A stretch of DNA of 5,985 bases, taken from positions 1 to 5,985 of the forward strand of contig JACDAO010000063.1 in assembly GCA_013695405.1 (NCBI GenBank). Direction: 5' to 3'. A program made the position numbers and the translations under genes. Below the pieces are notes generated by a model. It saw only the letters and a program-made list of their open reading frames with translations, was not told where the DNA came from and searched no databases. The DNA comes from Acidobacteriota bacterium. Lineage in GTDB: Bacteria; Acidobacteriota; Vicinamibacteria; Vicinamibacterales; Vicinamibacteraceae. This document shows, one piece after another, positions 5,194 through 5,985 of this stretch (position 1 is the stretch's first letter; every line of letters starts with the position of its first letter).

Positions 5194-5985
5194 GCGCCGT
5201 CGCGCCACTGCCGTTCTACCGGCGCGCCCGCGAGGCGCTGGCCGACACCCGGCTGCAGAGCGCGCTCGACATCGCCACCGGGCGGATGGTCAACGCGCGC
5301 CGGCAGGCGTTCGGCGGATTGGTCGAAGGCGACGCGATCCGTGACCACGCCCGGCAGATCCGCGCGCACACGGTGGCACACCTTGGCACCTACCTCGATC
5401 AGTTCGTTGCCCAGGCCACCGCGGCCGGGGCGAGCGTCTCGTTTGCCGAGGACGCCGCGGCCGCGTCGCGCCTGGTCGTCGACATCGCCCGCCGCCACGA
5501 GGTGCAGCGCGTGGTCAAGGCAAAGTCGATGGTCTCCGAGGAGATCGCGCTGAACGACGCGCTCGAGCAGGCCGGCATGCAGGTGGTCGAAACCGACCTC
5601 GGCGAATACGTCGTCCAGCTCGATCACGACCACCCGTCGCACATCATCGCGCCGATCATCCACAAGAGCCGCGCCGACGTCGCCGAGACGTTCCAGCGCG
5701 AACTGCACGCCAGCGACGAAGAGGTTGCCGACATCCCGCAGATGACCGCGTTCGCGCGGCGGATGCTGCGCACCGAGTTTCTCGCCGCCGACATGGGCGT
5801 GAGCGGCGTCAACTTCGCCGTCGCCGAAAGCGGCAGCCTCTGCCTGTGTACCAACGAGGGCAACGGCCGCCTGTCGACGACGGTGCCGCGCGTCCATGTG
5901 GCGCTGCTCGGCCTCGAACGCGTGCTGCCGACCGCACAGGACTTGTCGGTGCTGCTGCAAGTGCTGGCGCGAAGCGCGACTGGGC
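5190..5985 (+). CDS. lutB: LutB-type lactate utilization protein (LUD domain, iron-sulfur), first 265 residues; cut by the right window edge
   Basis: N-terminal part of LutB (family length roughly 470-480), which combines an LUD domain with a C-terminal ferredoxin-like 4Fe-4S region; the latter lies outside the window. Visible hallmarks are FYRRAREALAD near residue 9, VVKAKSMVSEEIALNDAL (108-125), ETDLGEYVVQLDHDHPSHI (about 133-152), APIIHKSRADVAETF, and AESGSLCLCTNEGNGR (212-227) followed by LSTTVPRVHVALLGLERVLP. This order and spacing match LutB/YkgF proteins. The ATG at 5190 overlaps the lutA stop by 4 nt (ATGA), so the two are probably cotranscribed and translationally coupled. One oddity is that C218 and C220 stand where remembered homologues have aliphatic residues in the TNEGNGR strand. 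A lutC-like LUD gene is expected downstream but is not visible. Confidence 0.9.
   Translation, partial: MSAVAPLPFYRRAREALADTRLQSALDIATGRMVNARRQAFGGLVEGDAIRDHARQIRAHTVAHLGTYLDQFVAQATAAGASVSFAEDAAAASRLVVDIARRHEVQRVVKAKSMVSEEIALNDALEQAGMQVVETDLGEYVVQLDHDHPSHIIAPIIHKSRADVAETFQRELHASDEEVADIPQMTAFARRMLRTEFLAADMGVSGVNFAVAESGSLCLCTNEGNGRLSTTVPRVHVALLGLERVLPTAQDLSVLLQVLARSATG

Noticed and set aside
4267..5208. Upstream in-frame extension of the oxidoreductase (would give a 647-residue protein)
   Set aside because: Only the part after the ATG at 4266 resembles the Gfo/Idh/MocA family. The rest is antisense to lutA and crosses the tandem repeats, so it is an open frame by base composition rather than a fusion.
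4881..5960. 359-codon minus-strand open frame opposite lutA and lutB
   Set aside because: It lies entirely opposite well-conserved LutA and LutB coding sequence, and its His/Arg/Gly-rich translation shows no recognisable domain.

Overview
The window is very GC-rich, with strong G/C bias at third codon positions. It is densely coded on both strands and looks like ordinary chromosome of a free-living, high-GC bacterium. A RecD2-type helicase, a membrane-fused spermidine-synthase-like protein, a LutAB lactate-oxidation pair and REP-like palindromes together would fit a high-GC soil bacterium, for example an acidobacterium of the Vicinamibacterales type. That taxonomic placement is a guess from gene style, not something the sequence proves. 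I see no tRNA, rRNA, CRISPR array, insertion sequence or phage gene.

Layout. Positions 1-923 (minus strand) hold the N-terminal 307 residues of a RecD2 helicase; its motor domains lie beyond the left edge. Its ATG overlaps, inside the single tetramer CATG at 921-924, the ATG of a divergent 768-residue gene (922-3228, plus). That gene encodes a polytopic membrane protein with a C-terminal spermidine-synthase-like Rossmann domain. It converges, across only 36 bp, on a minus-strand Gfo/Idh/MocA-family NAD(P)-dependent oxidoreductase (3265-4266, 333 residues). A 156-bp divergent intergenic region (4267-4422) follows. It contains two perfect head-to-tail copies of a 35-bp unit, each carrying a 9-bp-arm palindrome flanked by GTAG, which is the architecture of REP elements mobilised by REP-associated tyrosine transposases (RAYTs). 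The plus strand then carries lutA (4423-5193) and, overlapping it by ATGA, the first 265 residues of lutB (5190 to the right edge).

How the genes work together. LutA and LutB are iron-sulfur subunits of the LutABC L-lactate oxidation system (lactate to pyruvate), and a lutC-type gene would be expected beyond lutB. The oxidoreductase shares their upstream region divergently and may be co-regulated, but nothing in the sequence gives its substrate. RecD2 (DNA repair) and the SpeE-like membrane protein are functionally unrelated as far as I can tell; they are linked only by their overlapping start codons. Several starts lack a Shine-Dalgarno sequence and have a TAnnnT-like hexamer about 10-12 nt upstream, hinting at leaderless transcripts. 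I did not find a convincing new multi-gene system. The items most worth a second look are the REP doublet, the CATG start overlap and the SpeE-like protein with an altered catalytic motif.
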